DNA from: Lachnospiraceae bacterium
Lineage (GTDB): Bacteria > Bacillota > Clostridia > Lachnospirales > Lachnospiraceae
Reading direction: 5' to 3'
DNA: 64,000 nucleotides
NCBI GenBank assembly: GCA_024695145.1
Contig: JAILIS010000047.1
Coordinates: 1-64,000 of the forward strand
Shown: piece by piece, positions 19,048 through 28,832 of the stretch
Layout of the letters: each line of letters starts with the position of its first letter
Position numbering within the stretch: the stretch's first letter is position 1
Program-made: the position numbers and the translations under genes
Notes under the pieces: generated by a model
The model's input: the letters and a program-made list of their open reading frames with translations, nothing else
Databases searched by the model: none
Told to the model about the DNA's origin: nothing

Positions 19048-20463
19048 ATGAACAACATCAGAGTATGCGACAGCACAGTCAGAAAACTTTCGTCCGGAAA
19101 AGACAATGTACTTTCGTTCAAGGAGAAACTTGAAGTTGCAAAACTGCTGGACAAGCTTTGCGTTGACGTTATCGAACTGGACGAGATCAGGAACAGCAGG
19201 GTGGACAGCCTGTTGATCAAGTCTGTGTCAACAGCGGTAAAAAACAGTACCATAGCCGTTCCGGTAGCACTCGGGGGCGATCCCGCACCTACAGCTGCCG
19301 CTCTATCGGAAGCAGGATCATTCAGGCTGCAGGTCGTAGCACCGGGAAGCAGCGTGAGAATGGAATACGTGTATCATAAAAAGGCTCCTGCCATTACGGA
19401 AATGGTAAAAACAACGATCGGAGCTTGCAGGGAATATACCGATGATGTGGAGCTGCTGATCGATGATGCCACGAGAGCCGACGGCGCAGTATTATCCGAA
19501 CTTGTAAAGACTGCTGCGGATGCCGGAGCAACTACCATAACATTCTGTGATGATGCCGGAACAATGCTGCCGGAGGAATTTGCGGCGTTTCTCGAGGAAA
19601 GACTCAGATCAGATGAGGTGCTCGAAAATATGGCATGGGGCGTATCGTGTTCGGATGAACTGTCGATGGCGGATGCCTGCGTGATAGCGGCACTCTGTCA
19701 CGGTGCAAAGGAGATAAAAGCATCTGCGTATCCGGTAAATACCGCATCACTTGAGAATGTCTGCAGGGTGATCGCGGGTAAGGGTGAGAGCTTCGGTGTA
19801 CGTACGGGCGTAGCCACATCATCCATGAAAAGGACTGTCAGCGTGATAAACAGGTTCTGCGTTCCGTCGGAAGGAAGCAGAACAGTGTTCGGTTTTACCG
19901 GAAGTGTGGAAAGCAGTGATGACAGGCTGACATCGCATGATTCAAAAGAGGCTGTTACGGGAGTGGCTGAAAAGCTAGGCTACAGTTTAAGCGATGAGGA
20001 TGCCCAGAAAGTATATGAAGCATTCATGAAGATCGCGTCCAAAAAGGAAAGTGTTTCCGCCAAGGAACTTGATGCCATAGTCGCGGTTGCCGCGATGCAG
20101 GTTCCTGCCCGTTATGTTCTTGAAAACTACATCGTTAATACGGGAAGTTCGATCACTGCAATGGCTCATGTCAGTTTACAGACAAAAGAAGGTACTCTTG
20201 AAGGAGTATCTTTGGGCGACGGACCCATCGATGCCGCTTTTCATGCCATAGAACAGATAACGGGAAGACGCTATGAGCTAGATGATTTTCAGATCAAAGC
20301 AGTGACCGAGGGAAAAGAAGCCGCTGCCGAAACGATAGTGAAACTTCTTGCGAACGGAAGGGTTTATTCCGGAAGAGGGCTGTCCACTGACATAATAGGG
20401 GCAAGCGTTCGTGCATATCTCAACGCAGTCAACAAGGTTGTTTTTGAGGAGGAGGCAGAATGA
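19048..20463 (+). CDS. LeuA (2-isopropylmalate synthase)-like protein with degenerate metal-binding motif and intact regulatory-type C-terminus
   Basis: 471 aa; VCDSTVRKLSSGK at the DTTLRDGEQ position, DDATRADG...AGATTITFCDDAG, VSCSDELSMADA at the VHCHNDLGMAVA position; C-terminal SLGDGPIDAAFHAIEQITG...RGLSTDIIGASVRAYLNAVNKV typical of the LeuA regulatory domain. Confidence 0.75.
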   Translation: MNNIRVCDSTVRKLSSGKDNVLSFKEKLEVAKLLDKLCVDVIELDEIRNSRVDSLLIKSVSTAVKNSTIAVPVALGGDPAPTAAALSEAGSFRLQVVAPGSSVRMEYVYHKKAPAITEMVKTTIGACREYTDDVELLIDDATRADGAVLSELVKTAADAGATTITFCDDAGTMLPEEFAAFLEERLRSDEVLENMAWGVSCSDELSMADACVIAALCHGAKEIKASAYPVNTASLENVCRVIAGKGESFGVRTGVATSSMKRTVSVINRFCVPSEGSRTVFGFTGSVESSDDRLTSHDSKEAVTGVAEKLGYSLSDEDAQKVYEAFMKIASKKESVSAKELDAIVAVAAMQVPARYVLENYIVNTGSSITAMAHVSLQTKEGTLEGVSLGDGPIDAAFHAIEQITGRRYELDDFQIKAVTEGKEAAAETIVKLLANGRVYSGRGLSTDIIGASVRAYLNAVNKVVFEEEAE

Positions 20464-22934
20464 GATTATCATACTCCACCCGCGGATGGAACGATATGAA
20501 CTGGGAACAGCTTCTTGATACAGCCGAAGAAATGGATTTCTCCGGGATAGAAGTATATAAGCTTATCGGCGAAAACGGGTTATATGTAAAAGGTGAAGCT
20601 TTCAACCAGTATAATATCGCGGAAACGACCAGACAGCTTCGCGGCCGTAAACTGACCATTCCCGTTTTTGACGGAAACTACGATCTGACTCAGGAAGAGT
20701 CGGTCGAAGAGATAAAAAAGATCATGGACATAGCAGGTTATATGCGTGTCGAGCATGTGGGCATAGGGACTACCACGGAAGATGAGGAGCTGATAAAACG
20801 CACCATATCCGAGCTTCTGCCGGATGCAAAGGAGAGGAACGTTATCCTGCTCATCGAGACAATGGGCATATATTCGGATACAAAACGGCTGTGTGATATG
20901 CTCGATTCGTTCGCCGATGATAATCTTGCTGCCCTTTGGAATCTGCATTACACATACAGGTTCGCAGGTGAGGAGCCGAAAGAGACCATCAAGAATCTCG
21001 GCGCGTATGTCAGACACGTCCATCTGTGTGATTCCGATGATAAGGATACATATAACCTTATAGGAGAGGGAAGCGCTCCGATAAAGGAATTCATGGACGC
21101 GCTCTATTCGATCGATTATGCGGGCTTTATCTCGCTTGAGTGGAAGCCGGGATATGTTGATGATCTTCGGGATCATGAAGTCATCTTCCCGTATTTCGTA
21201 AACTACATGAGCCGTTTTGAAAACACAAGAGGCAAGAAGAAAAAACTGTATCCGAATCATGACGGAACAGGTCAGTATGTATGGAAAAAGGATGAACTGA
21301 TCAATCTGACTTTTCCGCAGGTACTCGATAGGATGGTAGAGGAGTTCCCCGATCAGTACTGTTTTAAATATACGACGCTTGACTATACGAGGACATATGA
21401 GGAGTTTCGAGATGATGTGAATGATTTTGCCAAATCCCTTATGAGTCTCGGAGTAAGATCCGGATCGAAGGTCGCGGTGTGGGCCACTAATGTTCCCGCA
21501 TGGTACATCTCTTTCTGGGCATGCTGTAAGATAGGTGCGGTACTCGTAACGATGAATACCGCGTACAAGATACATGAAGCCGAATACCTCCTGCGGCAGT
21601 CGGACACCCATACGCTCGTAATGATAGAGTCCGCCGTTGATTCCAATTACAGAGAGATAATCAACGAACTCTGTCCGGAGATCGCGGCATCAAAGGCGGG
21701 TGTTCCGCTTCACTGCAACCGTCTTCCGTTCCTTCGCAATGTCATAACCGTCGGATTTAAGATGCCCGGAGCACTTACTTTCGAGGAAGCGATGGACAGA
21801 TGTGATATGATATCCGATACCGAACTTGAAAAGATGGCGGCAAACGTCCGCCCCGACGACGTGTGCAACATGCAGTATACTTCGGGAACGACCGGATTTC
21901 CGAAAGGTGTCATGCTGACGCACTATAATGTCGTAAACAACGGAAAGTGTATAGGCGACAGGATGGGACTTTCAACGGCGGACCGCATGATGATCCAGGT
22001 TCCGATGTTCCACTGCTTCGGCATGGTGCTTTCGATGACTTCATCCATAACGCACGGGGCGACGATATGTCCGATGCCGTACTTTTCCGCAAAGGCATCC
22101 CTGGCATGTATCAATCAGGAGAGGATCACCTGCTTTAACGGTGTTCCCACCATGTTCATAGCGATGTTCAATCATGCGGACTATCAGAAGACTGATTTTT
22201 CATACATGAGGACCGGCATCATGGCAGGTGCCGGATGCCCCCCCGAACTGATGAAGCGTGCGGCAGATCCGAACGAGATGAACATGCGCGGGATCGTATC
22301 CGTATACGGGCAGACCGAGACCGCACCCGGCAATACAATGTCGGCGTGGACGGATCCCCTGGATGTACGAACCGAAACCGTCGGATATGCTTTTCCGCAT
22401 GTGGAGTGCAAAGTTGTGGACCCCGAGACCGGAGAAGAAGTCGGGCCGGGTGAGAACGGTGAGTTCTGCGCAAGGGGATACAATACGATGAAGGGCTATT
22501 ACAAGATGCCGGAAGCCACAAGAGAAACGATCGATTCGGACGGATGGCTTCATTCGGGCGATCTTGCAGCTGTGGATGAAAACGGGAACTACAGGATAAC
22601 CGGCCGTCTGAAGGACATGATCATAAGGGGCGGAGAGAACATCTATCCGAAAGAGATAGAAGAGTTCATTTATACCTGTCCGAAGGTTAAGGATGTTCAG
22701 GTCATAGGGGTTCCGGATAAAAGATACGGCGAAGAAGTGATGGCGTGTATTATCCTGAAGGACTCCGAGTCGATGACAGTCGAAGAGATGGATGAATACA
22801 TCAAATCGCATCTTGCACGGCACAAAGTTCCGAAATATATAGAATTTGTGGATGAATTTCCGATGAATGCAGCCGGAAAGGTTTTGAAATACAAGATGAG
22901 AGAGGAAGCTGCGACAAGACTCGGCCTCGAATAG
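20460..22934 (+). CDS. Fusion: N-terminal sugar phosphate isomerase/epimerase-type TIM barrel + C-terminal AMP-forming acyl-CoA synthetase
   Basis: 824 aa; residues ~1-260 MRLSYSTRGWNDMNWEQLLDTAEEMDFSGIEVYKL...LIETMG...HVHLCDSDDKDTYNLIGEGSAPIKEFMDAL...SLEWKPGY; C-terminal MQYTSGTTGFPKGVMLTHYN, SVYGQTETAPGNTM, GWLHSGDLAAVDENGNYRITGRLKDMIIRGGENIYPKEIEEF. Overlaps the preceding gene by 4 nt. Confidence 0.88.
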   Translation: MRLSYSTRGWNDMNWEQLLDTAEEMDFSGIEVYKLIGENGLYVKGEAFNQYNIAETTRQLRGRKLTIPVFDGNYDLTQEESVEEIKKIMDIAGYMRVEHVGIGTTTEDEELIKRTISELLPDAKERNVILLIETMGIYSDTKRLCDMLDSFADDNLAALWNLHYTYRFAGEEPKETIKNLGAYVRHVHLCDSDDKDTYNLIGEGSAPIKEFMDALYSIDYAGFISLEWKPGYVDDLRDHEVIFPYFVNYMSRFENTRGKKKKLYPNHDGTGQYVWKKDELINLTFPQVLDRMVEEFPDQYCFKYTTLDYTRTYEEFRDDVNDFAKSLMSLGVRSGSKVAVWATNVPAWYISFWACCKIGAVLVTMNTAYKIHEAEYLLRQSDTHTLVMIESAVDSNYREIINELCPEIAASKAGVPLHCNRLPFLRNVITVGFKMPGALTFEEAMDRCDMISDTELEKMAANVRPDDVCNMQYTSGTTGFPKGVMLTHYNVVNNGKCIGDRMGLSTADRMMIQVPMFHCFGMVLSMTSSITHGATICPMPYFSAKASLACINQERITCFNGVPTMFIAMFNHADYQKTDFSYMRTGIMAGAGCPPELMKRAADPNEMNMRGIVSVYGQTETAPGNTMSAWTDPLDVRTETVGYAFPHVECKVVDPETGEEVGPGENGEFCARGYNTMKGYYKMPEATRETIDSDGWLHSGDLAAVDENGNYRITGRLKDMIIRGGENIYPKEIEEFIYTCPKVKDVQVIGVPDKRYGEEVMACIILKDSESMTVEEMDEYIKSHLARHKVPKYIEFVDEFPMNAAGKVLKYKMREEAATRLGLE

Positions 22935-22968
22935 GTCGCCGGCCAAGCGGAAATACAGAGGAGTTTAT

Positions 22969-25900
22969 ATGGAAAAGCAGATAGTTACGGTTGACGGAAA
23001 CGGTGCATGCGCACACGTTGCCTATGAGTTCACGGAGGTTGCCGCGATATATCCGATAACCCCGTCATCGCCGATGGCGGCCAAGACAGATGAATGGTCG
23101 GCCAAAGGCAGGGAGAATATGTTCGGACAGCCCGTCCGGTTGGTCGAGATGCAATCGGAAGCCGGAGCCATAGGGGCGGTTCACGGGGCCCTCCAGACAG
23201 GCAGCCTTGCAACAACATATACATCGAGTCAGGGACTCATGCTTATGATCCCCACTCTCTACAGGATAACGGGAGAACATCTTCCCGCTGTTCTTCATAT
23301 TGCCGCCAGAACGGTTGGAACACATGCGATGAGCATATTCGGAGATCATTCGGATGTCATGGCATGCAGACAGATCGGTCTTGCCATGCTTTGTTCGGGA
23401 AGTGTTCAGGAAGCTGCGGACATGGCAGCGGTAGCTCATCTGTCAGCCATCAGGGCGCGTGTCCCTTTTATGCATTTCTTTGACGGATTCAGAACTTCCC
23501 ATGAAATGTCACGTATAGAGATGCCCGATGTTAAGGCACTTTCGGCTCTGACTGATGAAGATGCCCTGCATTCATTCCGGGAGCACGCACTCAATCCCGA
23601 GCATCCGCTCCTCAGAAATACCGTCCAGAACGATGATGTATATTTCCAGTTCAGGGAAGCCAACAACAAGTGTTATATACAGCTGTCGGACATAATCGAA
23701 GAATACATGGAGGAAGTATCTGAAACAGTCGGAAGGACATACAGACCGTATCAGTATTACGGGCCCGACAATGCCACTGATATCATAATCGCTATGGGCT
23801 CTGTATCCGGGACAATAGAGGAGACTGTTGATGCTCTTAATAAACGCGGACGCAGGACAGGATTTCTGCAGGTTCACATGTACAGACCGTTTGATGCGAA
23901 GAAGCTTCTTGCGGCGATACCTGAAAGCGTTAAGAGGATAGCGGTCCTTGACAGATGCAAGGAAATGGGTGCAGCGGGCGAACCGTTGTTTGTTGACGTA
24001 TGTACGGCGTTCTTTAATTCTGACAGAAACGTAAAGGTGATAGGAGGACGATACGGACTGTCTTCAAAGGATACGAATCCCGAACAGATCGTCGCCGTGT
24101 TTGATAATCTTGCTTCAAACCGTCCCGTAAACAGTTTTACGATCGGTATAGAAGATGATGTCACCCATCTTTCATTAAAGACCGAACCGCTTGATTTTGA
24201 AGTCGGTTCTCACGATATGATCTGCTGTAAGTTCTGGGGACTCGGCGGCGACGGAACAGTCGGAGCCAACCACAATACGGCCAAGATACTCGGTGATCTG
24301 GCCAATATGTATTCCCAGGCGTATTTTGAATATGATGCCAAAAAATCGTTCGGTGTCACCAAGTCCAATCTCCGGTTTTCCAAGAAGCCCATCAGGGGCA
24401 GTTACTATGTCAAGTCGGGAGATATCGTTGCATGTCATAACCAGAGCTTTATCAAACAGTACGATGTTGCAGCCGAGGTAAAGAAGGGCGGTATCTTTCT
24501 TCTCAACTGTACCTGGTCGGATGAGGAGCTTGACAGGGAACTTCCGAACAGGGTAAAGAGACTGTTCGCCAAAAAGAAGATAAGACTCTTCACGATAAAT
24601 GCGACCGACATAGCTGAGCAGCTGGGCCTCGGAAGCAGGACCAACACGGTGCTTCAGGCTGCATTCTTCAAAGTCTCCGGTCTCCTTCCGATGGATGAGG
24701 CCGTAAAGGAAATGAAGGCCGCCGCCGAAAAAGCGTATTTCACCAAGGGCAGCAAAATCGTCAAGATGAATACCGATGCGATCGACTCCGGAGTGGAGAA
24801 TGTTCATGAAGTCAGTGTTCCTGCCGAATGGGCCTCTCTTACCGATGAAGAGATCCCCGGTACTCCGGATGCTCCCGCGGTGGTAAATGAAGTATGCGAT
24901 CATATAAACAGACAGAAGGGTAACGACCTTCCGGTGTCGACTTTTGTTGACAGGATGGACGGTTCTATTGAAATGGGTCTTACTGCATATGAGAAGCGGG
25001 GTATTGCCGTAAATACACCAAAATGGGACCCTGAGAAATGCCTTCAGTGCAATATGTGCTCGTTTGTATGTCCTCATGCGGCGATACGCCCGCATCTGCT
25101 TGATGATGACGAAGCGGCAAATGCGCCTTCTTCCATGAAGATGACCGATGCGAAACCGAAAGGCGGTTACAAATACTCTCTTTGTGTTTCCGAATATGAC
25201 TGTACCGGCTGCGGAAGCTGTGTTGCATCATGTCCGGCCAAAGAGAAAGCGATAACCATGGGACCTGTGGAGCTCACACAGGAAAAGCGCGAAGAGTGGG
25301 ATTATTCACTTAAGATCACGAAAAAACCGGAAACATATAACAAATATACACTCAAGGGAAGCCAGTTTGAGCCTCCGCTTCTTGAGTTCTCGGCTGCATG
25401 TGCGGGATGCGGTGAGACTCCGTATGCAAAACTTATGACGCAGCTGTTCGGAGACAGGGTTTACTGGGCAAACGGCACCGGATGTTCACAGGCATGGGGA
25501 GCGACATATCCGGGCATTCCCTATACCGTAAACGAGAGAGGGTTCGGTCCGGCGTGGACGAATTCGCTGTTTGAAAACAACGCGGAGCTCATGCTCGGAA
25601 TGTATCTGTCCGTAACTCAGCAGAGAAAACTTGCCAAAAAAAAGGTCTCGGCACTTCTTGAAGCTTCGTCAGACGAAGATATCAGGAAGGCATGCAGATC
25701 CTATCTTGATTCCTTTGATGATTATGATATGTCAAGAACGGCATCGGATGATCTTATCCGTGTTCTTAAAGGAGCCCGGGATGACACCAATGAGAAGCTG
25801 ATCAGATCGATCCTTAAGCGCGCCGATCATCTCGCACGCAAATCATTCTGGATGTACGGCGGTGACGGATGGGCTTATGACATAGGATTCGGCGGACTTG

Positions 25901-26475
25901 ACCATGTTATTGCCACAGGCGCCAATATAAACACACTCGTAATAGATACCGAAGTTTATTCCAACACCGGAGGGCAGAGTTCAAAGGCTACTCAGATAGG
26001 CGCGGTAGCTCAGTTTGCTTCTGCGGGAAAGACTACAAAGAAGAAGGATCTCGGAGCCATTTTCATGACGTACGGAAATGTGTATGTTGCATCCGTTTCA
26101 ATGGGGGCCAATCCGAACCAGCTGATCAAAGTCTTAAAAGAAGCCGAGGAATATGACGGCCCGTCGCTTATCATAGCCTATACTCCCTGTATCACACACG
26201 GGATCAAGGCCGGAATGGGAGCTTCCCAGGAGGAGATGAAGCGGGCGGTTGACAGCGGATACTGGACACTTTATCACTATGATCCGAGACTTGACGATCC
26301 GCTCATAATGGATTGTAAGAAGCCTACACTTGATTACGAGGAATTTCTTATGGGCGAGACAAGGTATTCTTCACTTAAAAAGACGTTCCCTGAAAATGCC
26401 GAAAAGCTTTTTGCAAAGGGAGCAAAAGAATCCGAAAAAAGGTATGAAAAGTACAAAAACATGGAGGCTCAATGA
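22969..26475 (+). CDS. nifJ: Pyruvate:ferredoxin (flavodoxin) oxidoreductase, single-chain
   Basis: 1168 aa; VAAIYPITPSSPMAAKTDEW, CLQCNMCSFVCPHAAIRP, CTGCGSCVASCPAKEKA, GDGWAYDIGFGGLDHVIATGANINTLVIDTEVYSNTGGQSSKAT. Confidence 0.96.
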   Translation: MEKQIVTVDGNGACAHVAYEFTEVAAIYPITPSSPMAAKTDEWSAKGRENMFGQPVRLVEMQSEAGAIGAVHGALQTGSLATTYTSSQGLMLMIPTLYRITGEHLPAVLHIAARTVGTHAMSIFGDHSDVMACRQIGLAMLCSGSVQEAADMAAVAHLSAIRARVPFMHFFDGFRTSHEMSRIEMPDVKALSALTDEDALHSFREHALNPEHPLLRNTVQNDDVYFQFREANNKCYIQLSDIIEEYMEEVSETVGRTYRPYQYYGPDNATDIIIAMGSVSGTIEETVDALNKRGRRTGFLQVHMYRPFDAKKLLAAIPESVKRIAVLDRCKEMGAAGEPLFVDVCTAFFNSDRNVKVIGGRYGLSSKDTNPEQIVAVFDNLASNRPVNSFTIGIEDDVTHLSLKTEPLDFEVGSHDMICCKFWGLGGDGTVGANHNTAKILGDLANMYSQAYFEYDAKKSFGVTKSNLRFSKKPIRGSYYVKSGDIVACHNQSFIKQYDVAAEVKKGGIFLLNCTWSDEELDRELPNRVKRLFAKKKIRLFTINATDIAEQLGLGSRTNTVLQAAFFKVSGLLPMDEAVKEMKAAAEKAYFTKGSKIVKMNTDAIDSGVENVHEVSVPAEWASLTDEEIPGTPDAPAVVNEVCDHINRQKGNDLPVSTFVDRMDGSIEMGLTAYEKRGIAVNTPKWDPEKCLQCNMCSFVCPHAAIRPHLLDDDEAANAPSSMKMTDAKPKGGYKYSLCVSEYDCTGCGSCVASCPAKEKAITMGPVELTQEKREEWDYSLKITKKPETYNKYTLKGSQFEPPLLEFSAACAGCGETPYAKLMTQLFGDRVYWANGTGCSQAWGATYPGIPYTVNERGFGPAWTNSLFENNAELMLGMYLSVTQQRKLAKKKVSALLEASSDEDIRKACRSYLDSFDDYDMSRTASDDLIRVLKGARDDTNEKLIRSILKRADHLARKSFWMYGGDGWAYDIGFGGLDHVIATGANINTLVIDTEVYSNTGGQSSKATQIGAVAQFASAGKTTKKKDLGAIFMTYGNVYVASVSMGANPNQLIKVLKEAEEYDGPSLIIAYTPCITHGIKAGMGASQEEMKRAVDSGYWTLYHYDPRLDDPLIMDCKKPTLDYEEFLMGETRYSSLKKTFPENAEKLFAKGAKESEKRYEKYKNMEAQ

Positions 26476-27500
26476 AGAACGTCACACTTGGAAGAACAGG
26501 CATAACCGTTGTGCAGAACGGTTTCGGTGCATTGCCGATACAAAGAGTATCAAAGGAAGAAGCGGTAAGAATCCTCCGGAAAGCTTATGACGGAGGAATG
26601 CGCTTTTTTGACACCGCAAGAGCATACAGTGACAGTGAGGAAAAGCTCGGAGAAGCATTCGGAGACGGGTATATCGACAGAAAAGACATAATAATCACGA
26701 CCAAGACCACGGCCAAAACTCCTGACGCTTTCTGGTCGGATCTGGAAACGTCGCTGAAGATGCTGAAGTCGGACTACATTGATGTCTATCAGTTCCATCT
26801 TATGGGGCAGTGTTACAGACCCGGCGAGGAGAACGGCATGTATGAATGCATGCTGAGCGCAAAGCAGCAGGGTATGATACGCCATATCGGCGGCACGGCA
26901 CACAAATTGGGAGTGGCAAAGGATATAGCTTCCTCGGGTCTTTATGAGACGCTGCAGTATCCGTTCAGCTACCTTGCGGATGACAGCGAGATCGAACTGA
27001 TACGTATGTGCCTCGAAAACAATGTGGGTGTGATATGCATGAAAGCGCTTGCCGGAGGTCTTATCACCGATTCAAGGGCGGCGATGGCGTTTATGGGACA
27101 GTTTGACGGACTCATTCCCATCTGGGGGATACAGAAGGAAAGCGAACTCGATGAATGGCTGTCCTATATGGATGATACTCCTGTAATGGATGAACAGATA
27201 AGACAGTTCATAAGATCGGAACAGGAGGAGCTCAAAGGCGAGTTCTGCAGGGGATGCGGTTACTGTATGCCCTGCACGATGGGAATAGAGATAAATCAGT
27301 GCAACAGGATGTCACTTATGATAAGACGTGCTCCGACCGATGTCTGGCTGGGAGAACACTGGCAGGCTGAAATGGAAAAGATCGATACATGTATAAACTG
27401 CGGAGCATGCCTTCCAAAGTGTCCTTACGGACTGAACATTCCCGAACTTTTAAAAAAGAATCTTGATGACTACAGGGGAGTGCTGGCTCAAAATCGTTAA
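26472..27500 (+). CDS. Aldo/keto reductase with C-terminal 4Fe-4S ferredoxin domain
   Basis: 342 aa; GGMRFFDTARAYSDSEEKLG, DYIDVYQFHLM; C-terminal CRGCGYCMPCTMGIEI and CINCGACLPKCPYGLNIPE. Confidence 0.92.
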   Translation: MKNVTLGRTGITVVQNGFGALPIQRVSKEEAVRILRKAYDGGMRFFDTARAYSDSEEKLGEAFGDGYIDRKDIIITTKTTAKTPDAFWSDLETSLKMLKSDYIDVYQFHLMGQCYRPGEENGMYECMLSAKQQGMIRHIGGTAHKLGVAKDIASSGLYETLQYPFSYLADDSEIELIRMCLENNVGVICMKALAGGLITDSRAAMAFMGQFDGLIPIWGIQKESELDEWLSYMDDTPVMDEQIRQFIRSEQEELKGEFCRGCGYCMPCTMGIEINQCNRMSLMIRRAPTDVWLGEHWQAEMEKIDTCINCGACLPKCPYGLNIPELLKKNLDDYRGVLAQNR

Positions 27501-27524
27501 TGATCAATGACAGGAGGTAATGCC

Positions 27525-28832
27525 ATGGGTAACATGAAACCGGAACAGTATACCAGCGAAGAAGTTATCAAACGGTTTGGTAAACTGGTTGATGTGATTA
27601 TTGTGGTTGATAAGGCTACCGAAAGATACCGTGCCGTGATCAGAAGGGGAATGTTTGTAGATCTGTTTGAAGAAGAAGGCAGCTACAATGACCTCATCTC
27701 AACGCTCCTTATTCACCTGAACACCACATCGGAGAAGCTTCCCGAAGGTTATCAGGCGTTTCTGCCCAATTTCGGAACATTTACCCGAAAGTACAGCAGG
27801 CGGCTGAAACTTGTCACGGAAGAAGGCGAAAATGCCCATATAGTTCAGATGATGGTTTACCCGCTTGCCGATGAGGAGGCGTATCTTCTTATCATGGATG
27901 AACTGGACTCAAATGAGAACGAGCAGGAGAGTCAGGCCTACAGGAAAGTTGAGACCATCGAGAAGACGTTCCTGTTCTCAATGTATATAGATCTTGTTGA
28001 AGATGCTACCGGCAGTCTTAATATATCGGAGATATCCGAAGATGATGTTCAGGCGGAGCTGAAATATACCGACTGGAGAAACATGATAGTAAATGTCATC
28101 GGTAAAGATGACCAGGCGTTGTTTATGGAACGTTCCGATCCGGATTATCTTAAAAAGATGTTCAGTCCGGGGCGGACATCAAGTTTCGACTGTCTGATGC
28201 AGAATCTGGAGGGCATATATATCTGGGTCAAACTGATCTTTTCAAGGATCGAGACCGGTAACCCCGAGGATTTCAAGTATGTGTTCATGGTTCAGAACAT
28301 CCATGAGGAAGCGACCGCGATGTTCTTGTCCCTTAAAAAACTCAGCGATATGGCACTTACCGATTCTCTGACGGGAGTGTTTAACAGAGGCAGGATAGAA
28401 ACCACTGTCAAGAACGCCGTCAGGGAAAAGGGGGACGAGCCCGTATCATTGATGATCATGGATATAGACTATTTCAAATCGGTCAATGACGACTTCGGAC
28501 ACGCAGCCGGAGACAAGACGCTTAAACGGTTCGCACGTGTTGTCACGAATTGCCTCAAGGAAGAAAAAGCGGATATAGGACGCTGGGGCGGCGAGGAATT
28601 TGTCATTGTATGCTATAACAAAGACCTCAGCGGAGCGGCGGATCTTGCCGAAAGAATAAGATCGACCGTTGAGAATACGGCAATGTCCGACACCAAAGGT
28701 ATCACGTGCAGTATAGGTGTGACCGGGATCATGGAAAACGACAGTTTTGAAGATGCTTTCGGACGGATGGATAAGGCTCTGTATGCGGCCAAGTCAGCAG
28801 GAAGAAACAGGGTTGAGACACATGAAATATGA
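27525..28832 (+). CDS. GGDEF domain protein (putative diguanylate cyclase)
   Basis: Start at MGNMKPEQY after AGGAGG; DSLTGVFNRGRIE, MIMDIDYFKSVNDDFGHAAGD, GRWGGEEFVIVCY. Confidence 0.9.
   Translation: MGNMKPEQYTSEEVIKRFGKLVDVIIVVDKATERYRAVIRRGMFVDLFEEEGSYNDLISTLLIHLNTTSEKLPEGYQAFLPNFGTFTRKYSRRLKLVTEEGENAHIVQMMVYPLADEEAYLLIMDELDSNENEQESQAYRKVETIEKTFLFSMYIDLVEDATGSLNISEISEDDVQAELKYTDWRNMIVNVIGKDDQALFMERSDPDYLKKMFSPGRTSSFDCLMQNLEGIYIWVKLIFSRIETGNPEDFKYVFMVQNIHEEATAMFLSLKKLSDMALTDSLTGVFNRGRIETTVKNAVREKGDEPVSLMIMDIDYFKSVNDDFGHAAGDKTLKRFARVVTNCLKEEKADIGRWGGEEFVIVCYNKDLSGAADLAERIRSTVENTAMSDTKGITCSIGVTGIMENDSFEDAFGRMDKALYAAKSAGRNRVETHEI

Noticed and set aside
20580-21611. 343-aa ORF on the minus strand
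   Set aside because: Fully antisense to the confidently identified isomerase/ligase fusion; no recognisable domain; shadow ORF.
22200-22946. 248-aa minus-strand ORF
   Set aside because: Antisense to acyl-CoA ligase motifs; no RBS or family signature seen.
24175-25095. 306-aa minus-strand ORF
   Set aside because: Antisense to nifJ, low-complexity-like composition and no motif; shadow ORF.
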